Source: Anaerotignum propionicum | Lineage (GTDB): Bacteria > Bacillota > Clostridia > Lachnospirales > Anaerotignaceae | Direction: 5' to 3' | Assembly (NCBI RefSeq): GCF_024461735.1 | Contig: NZ_JANGAD010000006.1 | Coordinates: 1 to 64,000, forward strand | Length of the DNA stretch: 64,000 nt | In this document: one piece after another, positions 25,942 to 35,471 of the stretch | How the letters are laid out: each line of letters opens with the position of its first letter | How positions within the stretch are numbered: position 1 is the stretch's first letter | Position numbers and translations under genes: made by a program | The notes under the pieces: generated by a model | What the model was told of the DNA's origin: nothing | Databases searched by the model: none | The model's input: only the letters and a program-made list of their open reading frames with translations

Positions 25942-26118
25942 TCATAAGAAACTAAATACTATGATTTCTATCATAAAAGCCCAGCATGACTACGCAAAAA
26001 AGTTGACCCATATGGCATCAAAACATTCGGTCTTAATTCAGAATTCGACCAAATAAAGGTGCGGTGTTGAGATTCCTTAAGTAGAAAATGCCTCTTTACA
26101 ATAGTAAGGAGGCATTTC
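25942..26118 (+). promoter_or_regulatory. Candidate structured leader RNA with attenuator before an MCP gene
   Basis: The leader includes ATGAT-TTCT-ATCAT, a GGTC...GACC hairpin around AATT-CAG-AATT (about 26029-26050), and ends with AAATGCCTCTTTAC (from 26087) pairing with GTAAGGAGGCATTT (to 26118), a 14-bp stem with one wobble. The tail after it is only moderately T-rich. It matches no riboswitch class I can recall. Confidence 0.4.
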
Positions 26119-26270
26119 ATTAAATTAGGGTTTAATGATTAACTAAATGGATGAATCATTGGAATTGTGCCAATTGTTATGAATCAATGACAATAAATTT
26201 ATGCATAGGTTTACATTGCACTCTAAATAAAAAAACAGGTAAATTTTAAAAGGACGAAGGAGGAATTTTT

Positions 26271-28016
26271 ATGGGTCACAAGGAAAAAAAGAGGTCAAAG
26301 GTTTCGTTGAAAAATCTTACTGTTCGGTGGAAGCTCTCAGTAGGATTTTTTGTTGTATTCCTAATATTGATGACATCAATAGGTACATCCGTATGGGGAA
26401 TCAAGAACGTCAGTGATCAGATTACACTATATTCTAAATTTACCTACCCTCTAACGCGGGCTAACTTGTCTGCACAGCGAGATATGACTTCTTGTCAGCG
26501 CTATTTGCTTCTTTCAATTATACAAAAGGACCTCGGAGAGAATTATGAAGATTCATTGACATTAGCAGATGAAAGTGCGAAAAGCTTTAAAATAAACTTT
26601 GGAGAGTTTAGTACCAATCAGCGCAACAATGCAAATGATGCTAATATTGCTGAAATTGAACAGAACCTGACTAAGGCAGTGGAAGCGCGGGAGTCCATTT
26701 ATAAATTGCTTAGGACTGCTGAGCAGCAAAATGCCAAACAGGCTTATGTAATATTTCAAAGGGATTATCTGCCCACGTTTAATAAAATTGGCAGTATAAT
26801 GGAACAAATGAATGATGTTGGTGATGAAAAAGCATTACAACAAAAAGATGCCGCGGATAGAGTTGTATTAGAAGCTTGGATTTTGCTGGTGGTTACGGTT
26901 TCTATTGCATTACTTGCTGTTATTGGTGTGATTTTTGTTCTTACCAAAGCCATTTTAACGCCTGTTAGAGAAATAGAATCTGCTTTTCGTGAAATGGCAG
27001 GGGGGAATTTGCGTGCACAAATTTCGTATGAAAGTAATGATGAGCTTGGGCGTATGGCCAACAGCATTCGTGCCACAAACGCCATGCTGAGTGCCTATAT
27101 TGATGATATTTCGGCAAAGTTAGGGCAGCTTTCTCGGGGAGATATGCATATTTGTGTTGATTTGGATTATGTTGGTGATTTTACTGCCATTAAGCTGGCC
27201 ATGATAGAAACTACTACAAAATTGAACCAAACAATGTTATTAATTAGTGATGCTGCCAATCAGGTGAATGCAGGCGCCGGACAGGTTTCTGATGGAGCAC
27301 AGGCTTTGTCTTCCGGTGCAACGGAGCAGGCGGCGACCATTGAAGAACTCAATGCTTCCATAACTACAGTCTCAGAACAAGCCGTTCAAAATGCCACAAA
27401 CGTGAGACAGGCGTCAGAGTATGTGGAACAGGCGGGTCAAGGTGTAGAGGAAAGTAATATACATATGCAGCATTTGAACATTTCCATGAAGGAAATCGGT
27501 GAATCCTCCCAAAAAATCTCTAAGATCACGAAGTTGGTGGAAGATATCGCGTTCCAGACTAATATTCTTGCGCTAAATGCTGCAGTTGAAGCAGCGAGAG
27601 CAGGTGAAGCAGGGAAAGGATTTGCAGTGGTGGCTGATGAAGTACGTAATCTTGCTGCGAAATCTGCTGAGGCTGCAAAGCAGACAGCTGATTTGATTCA
27701 GAAATCTACGGAAACTGTTGCTGAAGGGGAACGTTTGGCTAGCGAAACACTTAAAGCACTAGATAGAGTGTCAGAAAAAGCCCGGATGGTTTCGAGTTCC
27801 ATTGAACAAATTGAGCACGCTTCAATGGAGCAGGCAGGTGCCATTGAACAGATTAGTCAAGGTCTAACTCAGGTTTCTGCCGTAGTTCAGACCAATGCGG
27901 CAACTGCAGAGGAAAGCTCAGCCGCCAGTGAGGAGCTCGCCGCACAAGCGCAAACATTACAAGAAGAAGTAGGGAAATTTCGTTTGCATGAAGAGCGGGG
28001 TGTATTTTCCGTTTAA
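26271..28016 (+). CDS. Methyl-accepting chemotaxis protein with 4-helix-bundle sensor
   Basis: A 581-aa transmembrane chemoreceptor. TM1 is at about 20-42, followed by a 150-residue helical extracellular sensor of the 4HB_MCP type ([20 protein letters not shown]), TM2 at about 203-225, a HAMP domain (about 226-280, [20 protein letters not shown]), a second HAMP-like stretch and the cytoplasmic signalling domain. The CheA/CheW-contacting hairpin tip is [20 protein letters not shown] (about 424-443). AAGGAGG precedes the ATG. It is monocistronic, preceded by a long leader and followed by a terminator. The ligand is unknown; no che or flagellar genes lie in the window. Confidence 0.93.
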   Translation: MGHKEKKRSKVSLKNLTVRWKLSVGFFVVFLILMTSIGTSVWGIKNVSDQITLYSKFTYPLTRANLSAQRDMTSCQRYLLLSIIQKDLGENYEDSLTLADESAKSFKINFGEFSTNQRNNANDANIAEIEQNLTKAVEARESIYKLLRTAEQQNAKQAYVIFQRDYLPTFNKIGSIMEQMNDVGDEKALQQKDAADRVVLEAWILLVVTVSIALLAVIGVIFVLTKAILTPVREIESAFREMAGGNLRAQISYESNDELGRMANSIRATNAMLSAYIDDISAKLGQLSRGDMHICVDLDYVGDFTAIKLAMIETTTKLNQTMLLISDAANQVNAGAGQVSDGAQALSSGATEQAATIEELNASITTVSEQAVQNATNVRQASEYVEQAGQGVEESNIHMQHLNISMKEIGESSQKISKITKLVEDIAFQTNILALNAAVEAARAGEAGKGFAVVADEVRNLAAKSAEAAKQTADLIQKSTETVAEGERLASETLKALDRVSEKARMVSSSIEQIEHASMEQAGAIEQISQGLTQVSAVVQTNAATAEESSAASEELAAQAQTLQEEVGKFRLHEERGVFSV

Positions 28017-28152
28017 TACTTAATTGCTGTATTTTTCTGTTTGATTGCAATGATAGAAGTGGAGTTATTAGAATATGGTTACAGGGCTTTGAGTTGATGG
28101 AAAAAAACTAAAAATCAATAGTTTTAATTAAGGCATATATGTTTATTCATTT

Positions 28153-28195
28153 AAGAGGACTTGTCATCTGCAGTTTGCGGAGGCCTAGTCCTCTT
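28153..28195 (+). terminator. Terminator of the chemoreceptor gene
   Basis: AAGAGGACT (28153-28161) pairs perfectly with AGTCCTCTT (28187-28195), followed by a T-rich tract. Confidence 0.75.
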
Positions 28196-28406
28196 GTTTG
28201 TTTCTTTCGTTGATAGAAGGTAAAGTTTTAATCAGAATCCTCTAAGAAATGGATTTCGCTGTTAATTTAGTACATTGTGCACAGAAGGCCATATCGTTTT
28301 AGCTTTGATTATTAAATCAGAGAGACTTTCGGAAAGGTTAAGGTTTTACTTAACAAGAAGAATAGCTGTTATAATATTTATGTAAGATAAGTGAAAAATA
28401 CAAAGT

Positions 28407-28438
28407 AAAAAGACGATTCACAAAAGGAACCGTCTTTT
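28407..28438 (-). terminator. Terminator of the minus-strand SDR gene
   Basis: AAAAGACG (28407-28414) and CGTCTTTT (28431-28438) pair, with further TTC/GAA pairing inside. It has T tracts on both strands and may act in both directions. Confidence 0.75.
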
Positions 28439-28481
28439 TACCAATGCAAAAGGGAGACATAGTAATGAAAATCTTTTCAGA

Positions 28482-29240
28482 TTATTTGCTTAAGTAACCG
28501 CCATCAACGGGGATAACCGCTCCACTTAGATAATCGGAGGCTTGGGATGCCAAGAAAATGGTTATGCCTTTCATATCTTCACCATTTCCCCACCGTTTGG
28601 CTGGAATACGGCCTAAAATTTCTTTATTTCTACCTTCATCATTGATCAGAGCAGTGTTCATATCAGTTGCCATATAGCCAGGAGCTATGGCATTTACGTT
28701 GATACCTTTAGAAGCCCATTCATTGGACAGAGCTTTTGTAAGTTGGGCAACGGCGCCCTTAGATGCCGCATAGGCAGGTACGGTAAAGCCCCCAAAAAAG
28801 CTAAGCATGGAAGCCACATTAATTATTTTTCCGTAGCCTTGTTTTATCATTTCTCTGCCTGCCAATTGGCACAGCATAAACACGGCGTTCAGATTTACAT
28901 CAATAACAGCATCCCAGTCAGACATGGGAAAATCCTCGCAAAAGTGGCGCTTTTGAATGCCCGCTGCATTTACAAAAATGTCCAAAGTGCCGCCCAACTT
29001 CTCAAAAGCTTCCTGAAAACCATTTGTAAGGCTTTCTCTGTCGCCTAAATCAGAAACGATGCCGTGACAGCGGAAGCCTCTTTTTTCATATTCTTCAGCT
29101 ACTTCTAAAGCTTTTTGTGATGTACCTATAATGACCACTTCAGCTCCTGCCTCCATCAGCCCCTCTGCCATACCTTTACCTAGTCCTCTGGTGGAACCGG
29201 TAACAATAGCCTTTTTTCCTGTTAAATCAAATGATACCAT
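28482..29240 (-). CDS. SDR-family dehydrogenase (gluconate 5-dehydrogenase / KduD-like)
   Basis: A 252-aa classical short-chain dehydrogenase. The NAD(P) motif TGSTRGLGKGMAEGL (about 15-29), NAAG (about 92), active-site Ser143-region NVASMLSF and Y-x-x-x-K in VPAYAASKGAV (about 157-161) are intact, and the C-terminus ends with SGAVIPVDGGYLSK. By similarity it interconverts a hexonate and its keto form, for example 5-keto-gluconate/gluconate or a 2-deoxy-hexonate. GAGAGGAG precedes the ATG. It is on the strand opposite to the hexonate operon, next to the same GntR regulator, and probably belongs to that pathway. Exact substrate unknown. Confidence 0.88.
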   Translation of the reverse strand: MVSFDLTGKKAIVTGSTRGLGKGMAEGLMEAGAEVVIIGTSQKALEVAEEYEKRGFRCHGIVSDLGDRESLTNGFQEAFEKLGGTLDIFVNAAGIQKRHFCEDFPMSDWDAVIDVNLNAVFMLCQLAGREMIKQGYGKIINVASMLSFFGGFTVPAYAASKGAVAQLTKALSNEWASKGINVNAIAPGYMATDMNTALINDEGRNKEILGRIPAKRWGNGEDMKGITIFLASQASDYLSGAVIPVDGGYLSK

Positions 29241-29378
29241 GCATAAAGCTCCTCTCTAAAATGTTAACACAAGTTGAAATTGCACCCAATGGGGTTTGTT
29301 GCAGTATTTTTATGAGATAACAAAGGTGTACTGCCATCCGTTGCAAGACACCCAGAGAGGGAACCTACAAAAGAATAC

Positions 29379-30071
29379 TTATATGATTTTGTCCACCTTT
29401 AAAATTAACCCTATGGCGGTTTTTGCATTCATTATATGAACGGTTAGGGCTTCTTTTAATGCAACTTCATCTCCTGCAAGAATTGCATCAAGAATTGCCA
29501 TGTGCTCTTTTACTCCACTAATGTCTTTCACCTTCGATTGTCTGCGGAATATAAAGTTTGAGTATAAAAATGGATTAATATATTGAAAGATTTCAACCAG
29601 TTTTTGATTACCACTGCACTTTAAGTACAGCTCATGGAATTTATAGTCCAATTCATAATTACGAAGATAATCTTCAATGGGAGAATCCGGAGACAAATCT
29701 GTTACAAGCTGCAAATGCTCATCAATATTTTTTCTTAGCTCGTCCCTTAGTGCATCATTGAAGCTGACGGTTAAAATGATTTGTTTCATATAATATAAAT
29801 CCAGCATCAAACGTGTATCAAAAATTTCATCTACTTCTTCGGAAGTAACACTGTGTACCTTCATACCCTGACGAGGGAAATTCTCGATGATCTTTTCTGA
29901 GATTAGGCGATTCAGAGCAAATTTTATGGGAGTTTCACTTACGCCATATCTTTTCGAAAGCTCCTTCACGTTAATTTTTTCCCCAGGTTTGATTATGTGT
30001 TGGGTAATATCTTCTCTTATATTTGTATATATGGTATCTGCTAATGTAAGCTTCGTTGTCTGCTTTTCCAT
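29379..30071 (-). CDS. FCD-type GntR-family regulator of the hexonate operon
   Basis: A 230-aa regulator with an N-terminal winged helix (KPGEKINVKELSKRYGVSET then PIKFALNRLISEKII) and an FCD effector domain holding D-Y-K-F-H (about 148), KEHMAILDAI and TVHIMNAK, the histidines that usually bind a metal and a sugar acid. GGAGG precedes the ATG by 7 nt. It lies between the SDR gene and the divergent hexonate operon, as UxuR/ExuR/DgoR-type regulators often do. The 18-bp repeats around the promoter at 30391 are candidate sites. Confidence 0.87.
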   Translation of the reverse strand: MEKQTTKLTLADTIYTNIREDITQHIIKPGEKINVKELSKRYGVSETPIKFALNRLISEKIIENFPRQGMKVHSVTSEEVDEIFDTRLMLDLYYMKQIILTVSFNDALRDELRKNIDEHLQLVTDLSPDSPIEDYLRNYELDYKFHELYLKCSGNQKLVEIFQYINPFLYSNFIFRRQSKVKDISGVKEHMAILDAILAGDEVALKEALTVHIMNAKTAIGLILKVDKII

Positions 30072-30194
30072 GACAATCCTCCGTAAATTTTTATTTTAGA
30101 TTAAAACAGTGTAATAACTATTTTTTATATCATTATAACAATTTTAATTGGATATTGGAATAACAAAAACAAATAAGAACAAATTTAATAATCT

Positions 30195-30461
30195 AATAAA
30201 AAAATTTTTTATCAAAAATAATATATTTAATTTACGTTTTTATATCTGTTCTGTCAATATCTTTTTCTCATAATAAAACGATAGAAATTTAAGCAAAATG
30301 TTAGAAGTTTTGATCAAAAAATTTACAATTTTTTATTTTAATATAAAATATGAACAAATTTAAGACAAATTTATTGGTATATTAAATATATTGACGAGTG
30401 ACGTATTAAAATATATACTTTGCTTAATAAAATATTTAAATTAAATAAAAAAATTTTTTAT
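30195..30461. repeat. Two identical 18-bp A-tract palindromes flanking the promoter
   Basis: AATAAAAAAATTTTTTAT occurs at 30195-30212 and 30444-30461, 249 bp apart and on both sides of the hexonate promoter. Each contains AAAAAATTTTTT, a palindrome and strong intrinsic bend. They could be regulator sites that loop DNA, or simply reflect base composition. Confidence 0.5.
30391..30419 (+). promoter_or_regulatory. Promoter of the hexonate operon
   Basis: TTGACG (30391-30396), a 17-nt spacer and TATACT (30414-30419), near consensus. The start codon is 120 nt downstream, leaving a leader that contains one of the 18-mer repeats. Confidence 0.75.
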
Positions 30462-30539
30462 TAAGTTTAAAATATTTTTGTTTTGGAGTTTATACTATTG
30501 AAAATTTTAAAATAACCCAAATAAAGGAGTTGAAAACAA

Positions 30540-31556
30540 TTGAAAGCTTTGGTTTATATTGGACCCAAAAAAGCGGAGGTGCTTGATGTTGCAGAGCCTT
30601 TGCCAAGGGAAGGCGCAGTAAAAGTAAAAATGCGGTATTGCGGTATTTGCGGTTCGGATATGGGTATTTATTTAGGAACGCATCCCAGAGCGAAAGCTCC
30701 CTTAATCTTTGGTCATGAGTTTTTGGGAATTGTGGAGGAGGATGGAAAAAAGTTTAAAAAAGGTGACCGTGTAGTTGCATATCCACTATTAACTTGCGGG
30801 AACTGCCTTCCTTGTAGAACAGGAAATGAACACGTTTGCAATACCTTAGGGCTGATAGGCATCGACGTGGACGGTGGCATTTGTGAATATGGGTATGTCA
30901 ATGAAGATGTAATGTTTAAAGTACCAGACGGTGTTTCCGATCAAGCAGCGGCGGTGATTGAACCCTTAGCCGTTATTGTAAGGAGTATTCATCAGGCAAA
31001 GCTCAAAGCTTTGGATACCTGCGCAGTTATTGGTGCCGGGCCCATTGGCATGATTACTGGCATGATGTTGGTTCATATGGGTGCAAGTAAAGTTTTCATT
31101 TCCGATGTGGATGATAAAAAGCTGGAAAAGGCAAAGGCTTTTGGAATGATACCTGTTAATGTGAAACATGAAAGCATGGAACAAGTTGTTAAGGCTGCCA
31201 CAGATGGAGAAGGTGCAGATATTTTGTTTGAATGCTCCGGTGCGGAAATTGCAGCTTTACAAATGACAGATATCACTCGTGTGGGGGGTACCATTTGCAT
31301 GACAGCGGTACATAAGCATCCTCACGCAGTAAACCTAAGGGATTTAAACTTCAAGGAGCAAATATTAATTGGAACTCGTGTTTATACGAAAGAAGAATTT
31401 GGTCAGGCAGTTGCTTATTCTGAGGTAATAAATACAGAATTGGAAAGCATCGTTTCTCATGTTGTATCCTTAAAAGAGAGCCCTAAGGCTTTTGATTTGA
31501 TAGCAGACCCTTCGGCAGGCACCTGCAAGGTTTTGATTGATTGTCAGGACTTTTAA
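30540..31556 (+). CDS. Zinc-dependent medium-chain alcohol dehydrogenase (hexonate/polyol type)
   Basis: A 338-aa MDR-family dehydrogenase. The catalytic zinc site is given by C37-region YCGICGSD and GHEFLGIV (about 58-65); four structural-zinc cysteines are in CGNCLPCRTGNEHVC (about 88-102); the NAD-binding motif is VIGAGPIGMITG (about 162). This is the sorbitol / L-idonate / L-galactonate 5-dehydrogenase group. The start is a TTG, with AAAGGAG 10 nt upstream; the protein starts MKALVY as usual for the family. It is the first gene of the hexonate operon and likely oxidises an aldonate C-5 hydroxyl, complementing the SDR at 28482. Confidence 0.87.
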   Translation: MKALVYIGPKKAEVLDVAEPLPREGAVKVKMRYCGICGSDMGIYLGTHPRAKAPLIFGHEFLGIVEEDGKKFKKGDRVVAYPLLTCGNCLPCRTGNEHVCNTLGLIGIDVDGGICEYGYVNEDVMFKVPDGVSDQAAAVIEPLAVIVRSIHQAKLKALDTCAVIGAGPIGMITGMMLVHMGASKVFISDVDDKKLEKAKAFGMIPVNVKHESMEQVVKAATDGEGADILFECSGAEIAALQMTDITRVGGTICMTAVHKHPHAVNLRDLNFKEQILIGTRVYTKEEFGQAVAYSEVINTELESIVSHVVSLKESPKAFDLIADPSAGTCKVLIDCQDF

Positions 31557-31568
31557 GGGTATTGGAAA

Positions 31569-32717
31569 ATGAAAATTGTTGACCTAAAGCTTTATCAAGT
31601 TCCACCCAGATGGCTATTTCTAAAAATTGAGACCGATGAAGGTATTTTTGGTTGGGGTGAGCCCGTTGTGGAAGGAAAGGCTTCTACGGTGGCTGCATGT
31701 GTAAAGGAAATGTCGGAATATCTTATTGGGAGAAACCCAATGGAAATTGAGGATATCTGGCAAACTCTTTATAGAGGTGCTTTTTACCGGGGAGGCCCCA
31801 TTCTCACCAGTGCCATTTCGGGTATCGAGCAGGCCCTATGGGATATCAAAGGAAAATATTATAATGCACCAATCTACGAATTGTTGGGTGGTGCTTGCCG
31901 AAATAATATTGACGTTTATTGCTGGATTGGCGGAGACAGACCTGCTGATGTAGGGGCTGAGGCATTGCGGCAAAAAGACTTGGGTTTCAAGGCCATTAAA
32001 ATGAATGCAACGGAAGAAATGCATTATCTTGATAGTTTTTCCAAAATGGAAGGTGTTTTGCAACGGGTGGCAGCAATTCGAGAAACATGTGGCAAAGATT
32101 TTGGAATTGCTGTGGATTTTCATGGTAGAGTTCACAAAAGTATGGCAAAGGTGTTGGCCAAGGAATTAGAGCCTTACCATCTGATGTTTATAGAAGAACC
32201 CGTTCTCATAGAAAATTATGAAGCTTTAAAAGAAATAGCAAAATACACTTCAATACCCATAGCCACGGGCGAAAGAATGTTTACACGTTGGGATTTTAAA
32301 AAGATATTTGAACAGGGAATTGTAGATATAATTCAGCCTGACCTTTCTCATGCTGGTGGTATTTTAGAATGCAGAAAGATTTCCGCAATGGCTGAGGCTT
32401 ATGATATGGCGGTTGCACCCCATTGTCCCTTAGGTCCCATTGCGTTGGCTGCTTGCCTGCAAATGGATGCTTGTACGCCAAACGCAATTATTCAGGAACA
32501 AAGCTTGGGAATTCACTATAATCAAGGCAGTGACCTTCTGGATTACCTGAAAGATACCAGTGTTTTTCGTTATGGAAATGGGGTTGTAAATATACCAAAG
32601 GAGCCTGGCTTGGGCATCGAAATAAATGAGGAATTTGTAAAAAAGCAGGCGGAAATGGGCCATAGCTGGAAAAATCCTGTCTGGCGAAACAGCGACGGAA
32701 CGGTTGCTGAATGGTAA
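31569..32717 (+). CDS. dgoD: D-galactonate dehydratase (enolase superfamily)
   Basis: A 382-aa enzyme that dehydrates D-galactonate to 2-dehydro-3-deoxygalactonate. It tracks the E. coli DgoD sequence closely: PPRWLFLKIETDEGIFGWGE at the N-terminus, FYRGGPILTSAISGIEQALW, VDFHGRVHKSMAKVLAKELE with the first metal ligands, FIEEPV, ATGERMFTRWDF, QPDLSHAGGI and the catalytic-His segment APHCPLGPIALAACLQ. The C-terminus NPVWRNSDGTVAEW is also typical. It lies 12 nt after the dehydrogenase gene. With DgoK (37307) and the aldolase at 38330 it makes a complete De Ley-Doudoroff galactonate route. Confidence 0.93.
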   Translation: MKIVDLKLYQVPPRWLFLKIETDEGIFGWGEPVVEGKASTVAACVKEMSEYLIGRNPMEIEDIWQTLYRGAFYRGGPILTSAISGIEQALWDIKGKYYNAPIYELLGGACRNNIDVYCWIGGDRPADVGAEALRQKDLGFKAIKMNATEEMHYLDSFSKMEGVLQRVAAIRETCGKDFGIAVDFHGRVHKSMAKVLAKELEPYHLMFIEEPVLIENYEALKEIAKYTSIPIATGERMFTRWDFKKIFEQGIVDIIQPDLSHAGGILECRKISAMAEAYDMAVAPHCPLGPIALAACLQMDACTPNAIIQEQSLGIHYNQGSDLLDYLKDTSVFRYGNGVVNIPKEPGLGIEINEEFVKKQAEMGHSWKNPVWRNSDGTVAEW

Positions 32718-32741
32718 TGAAAATGTTGGGGGTAAGGATAA

Positions 32742-34169
32742 ATGAAGATATTAGCATTAGAGTCCAGCACTACCTCTGCAAAAGCAATGGTATACGATAC
32801 AGATAATGGTAAGTTCCATGTGGAATCAGTACCATACATCTTACAGAATGCAAATGTCACAATGCACGATGCAAAGGAAGTGTTTGAGCAGACGGTATAC
32901 TTGGGTAAAAAAATATGTGAAGGTCATAAAATTGATATGGTTTCTCTCAGTGGCACTTGGCATAGCTTAATGCTTTGCAATCAAGATATAGAGCCTCAAA
33001 CACCCATTTATTTATGGTCTTATACAGGAGCAGCGGACATTTGTAAGGAATTAAGAAAAGACGAAGCATATGTAAATCGTTTTTACCAGAAAACTGGTTG
33101 TATGGTGAATGCCATATATCCTGTATTTAAAATCAAGCTTTTAGGTCAGTTGGGCTATGATTTAGAGAAGTATCGTTTTGTAGGGCAGGGTACTTACAAT
33201 ACCTACCGTTTAACAGGGGAATGGGCAGTGACAGATAGCGTTGCCTCAGGTACAGGTTTGTTGAACATTCACACAAAAACCTATGATGAGGATATTCTAA
33301 AGGAAAATGGAATTCGGTTGCATCAGCTTCCGAAGATAATCACATATAAAGATGTTTTGAGTCTAAGTGAAGAAGGTGCAGCACTTTTAGGGCTTCCAAT
33401 GGGGACACCTGTTATTGCTACTAATCCAGATGGTGGTCTGAATCAAGTTGGGGCGGGTGCTGTTGAAAAAGGGGTTATGAGCTTTTCAGTGGGAACTAGT
33501 GGCGCATTAAGATTAAGCACTGATGCACCCCTTTTACCTGAACGACCCAGCACATGGTGCTATCTTTCTCCGAAATCATGGTTAAGTGGCGCAGCAACCA
33601 GTGGTTGTTGCAATTGTATTGATTGGTTTAAGGAAAAACATTTCTTGGAAAGCGTTTCCTATCAAGAGATGGAGGCGGGCTGCAAAAATATTGAGGATGT
33701 CCCTGTATTTTTGCCCTTCCTTTTTGGGGAGCGATGTCCCGGATGGAACGATGAGCGCAGCGGCGGTTTTTATGGCTTAAAACCCAGCCATACCGTTTAT
33801 GATTCCTATCGGGCGATTCAAGAAGGCATCTTGTTTAACCTATACCAGTGTTATGGAGAATTAATTGCTTTAAACGGCAAGCCTAAAAAAGTAATGCTAT
33901 CCGGAGGTATAATTCGATCTAAGGTTTGGACACAGATGTGTGCAGATATATTTCAGATAGAGATGACCATTGACGAAGTGGAACATAGTTCTCTTATCGG
34001 CTCAGTGGCATTGGGGATGGAGCTTTTGGGATTGATCTCGGATGCAAAGGATTTTAAAAGCAATTATTCACAAGTAATTACGCCCAATCCGGAGAAAAAA
34101 GATTTTTACCATGAAAAATACCAAAAATATTTATATTGGTATGAAGTAACAAAAAACCAAGGCAATTAG
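32742..34169 (+). CDS. FGGY-family carbohydrate kinase (gluconokinase-like)
   Basis: A 475-aa sugar kinase with the actin-like ATPase fold. The N-terminal phosphate loop is ALESSTTSAKAMVYD; the second domain has MSFSVGTSGALRLST (about 247), typical of gluconokinases, and VMLSGGIIRSKVWTQMCADI (about 386-405), the FGGY adenosine-binding signature. It probably phosphorylates gluconate to 6-phosphogluconate, the substrate of the Gnd-like enzyme at 40650. It sits between dgoD and the TRAP transporter genes. A related hexonate or ketose substrate cannot be excluded. Confidence 0.85.
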   Translation: MKILALESSTTSAKAMVYDTDNGKFHVESVPYILQNANVTMHDAKEVFEQTVYLGKKICEGHKIDMVSLSGTWHSLMLCNQDIEPQTPIYLWSYTGAADICKELRKDEAYVNRFYQKTGCMVNAIYPVFKIKLLGQLGYDLEKYRFVGQGTYNTYRLTGEWAVTDSVASGTGLLNIHTKTYDEDILKENGIRLHQLPKIITYKDVLSLSEEGAALLGLPMGTPVIATNPDGGLNQVGAGAVEKGVMSFSVGTSGALRLSTDAPLLPERPSTWCYLSPKSWLSGAATSGCCNCIDWFKEKHFLESVSYQEMEAGCKNIEDVPVFLPFLFGERCPGWNDERSGGFYGLKPSHTVYDSYRAIQEGILFNLYQCYGELIALNGKPKKVMLSGGIIRSKVWTQMCADIFQIEMTIDEVEHSSLIGSVALGMELLGLISDAKDFKSNYSQVITPNPEKKDFYHEKYQKYLYWYEVTKNQGN

Positions 34170-34266
34170 GGAAGGCTGATTTATTTAAATCACAATGTAA
34201 TCAGTCATTCCTTTGGAGAAATCCAATCAAAAACGATGGCGTTATATTTCAAGGAGGGAAAAATCT

Positions 34267-35316
34267 ATGTTGAAGTTCAAAAAAGGTTTGGCAATGGCAT
34301 TAGCATCCGTACTTACGGTTGCAATGGTAACAGGCTGCGGTGGTAGCGAACCGGCAAAAGAAAACAAGGCTGATGGCACAAAGGAGGCACAAGGAAATGA
34401 AGAAACTGTGGAATTGGTATTCTCCAATGTTACTTCTGTTTCCGGTAAGGATGCCGGTGAAGTTTTTAAAAGAGTTGCAGAAGAAGAATCCGGCGGTTCC
34501 GTTGTTGTAAATCTGTTCCCCGATAATATGCTGGGGGATGACCGTGTTGTAATCGAAACCACCGCTATGGGAAATATTGATATTGGCGTTTCTTCAACCA
34601 GCCCTTTGGCTACTATGTATCCTGATTTCTACTTATTCGATTCACCTTACTTGTTCTTAAACACAGAGGATGCCTATGCAAAATTAGACGGTGAAGTTGG
34701 TAAACAAATTCTTGACGGGATGGAAAGCATGGGTCTGAAAGGGTTAGCTTTCTGGGAAAATGGGTTCCGTAACTTTACAAATAATAAAATAGAAGTAAAA
34801 ACCCCTGGCGATGTAAAAGGCTTTAAGGTAAGAACAATGGAAAACGAAGTACATATTGCCGCTTGGACAGCTTTTGGTGCCAACCCTACACCTATGGCAT
34901 TTACCGAGTTATTTACTGCTTTACAGCAAGGCACCGTCGATGCTCAGGAAAATCCTTTGGGAATCATTGATGCCAATAAGTTTGTTGAAGTTCAAAAGTA
35001 TGTGTCCTTAACACAGCACGTTTATACACCATATGTGGTTTGCATGAACTTAGAAAAATTTAATTCCCTATCTGAGAATCAGCAAAATGCAATTTTAAAG
35101 GCTGCGGCTGAATCTACTGCATACCAGAGACAGCGTTCTCAAGAATTGGAAAAAGAAATTCTAAAAAAATTCGCTGATGGTGGCACAACTGTTGTAGAGC
35201 TGAGTGATACAGAAAAGGCTGAATGGCAGAAAGTTGTGACAGATAACAAAATCTTCGATTTGGTTAAAAAGAAAATGGAGCATCCTGATTACTTAGATAA
35301 AATGCTTGCCGAATAA
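34267..35316 (+). CDS. TRAP transporter substrate-binding lipoprotein (DctP family)
   Basis: A 349-aa extracytoplasmic solute receptor. Residues 1-22 are a lipoprotein signal with the lipobox VTGC. The mature domain has the DctP features VNLFPDNMLGDDRVVIETTA-type loop, FRNFTNNK, VRTMENEVH with the conserved Arg that holds the substrate carboxylate, and GTVDAQENPLG. AAGGAGG precedes ATG 34267; the frame is open from 34213 but those codons lie before the ribosome site. It hands a sugar acid to the DctQM permease encoded just downstream. The hairpin at 35332 may raise its expression above the permease. Confidence 0.92.
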   Translation: MLKFKKGLAMALASVLTVAMVTGCGGSEPAKENKADGTKEAQGNEETVELVFSNVTSVSGKDAGEVFKRVAEEESGGSVVVNLFPDNMLGDDRVVIETTAMGNIDIGVSSTSPLATMYPDFYLFDSPYLFLNTEDAYAKLDGEVGKQILDGMESMGLKGLAFWENGFRNFTNNKIEVKTPGDVKGFKVRTMENEVHIAAWTAFGANPTPMAFTELFTALQQGTVDAQENPLGIIDANKFVEVQKYVSLTQHVYTPYVVCMNLEKFNSLSENQQNAILKAAAESTAYQRQRSQELEKEILKKFADGGTTVVELSDTEKAEWQKVVTDNKIFDLVKKKMEHPDYLDKMLAE

Positions 35317-35331
35317 AAAAAAAGAACATGA

Positions 35332-35368
35332 AGGGCTTTGGTAAAACAAATTGGCTTATCAAGGCCCT
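35332..35368 (+). promoter_or_regulatory. Intercistronic hairpin after the TRAP binding-protein gene
   Basis: AGGGCTTTG (35332-35340) pairs with CAAGGCCCT (35360-35368), with one wobble and no long T tract. It probably stabilises the upstream mRNA or causes partial termination. Confidence 0.55.
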
Positions 35369-35471
35369 ACTTTACAAATGAAAAAAACAGTTGTAAGCGT
35401 AAAAATAGCTAATATCATTTTTACAAAACAAGTTGCTCACACACAAATTAAAAGAAAAAGTAGGTGGAACA

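Larger units (their letters stand above)
25531..26270. other. Intergenic stretch between brnQ and a chemoreceptor gene
   Basis: It contains a 9-bp hairpin ATTGAGGGG...CCCCTCAAT (25551-25580), the ior-operon terminator (25602-25637), an AT-rich stretch, a promoter at 25907-25935 and a transcribed leader ending in a hairpin (25942-26118). No protein-coding gene is convincing. Confidence 0.6.
28017..28481. other. Intergenic stretch between convergent MCP and SDR genes
   Basis: It contains the MCP terminator (28153-28195) and the terminator of the minus-strand SDR gene (28407-28438). Nothing else is recognised. Confidence 0.65.
30072..30539. other. Regulatory region between gntR and the hexonate operon
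   Basis: Extremely AT-rich and likely bent DNA. It holds the promoter at 30391-30419 and two copies of the 18-mer AATAAAAAAATTTTTTAT at 30195-30212 and 30444-30461. No coding sequence. Confidence 0.7.
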
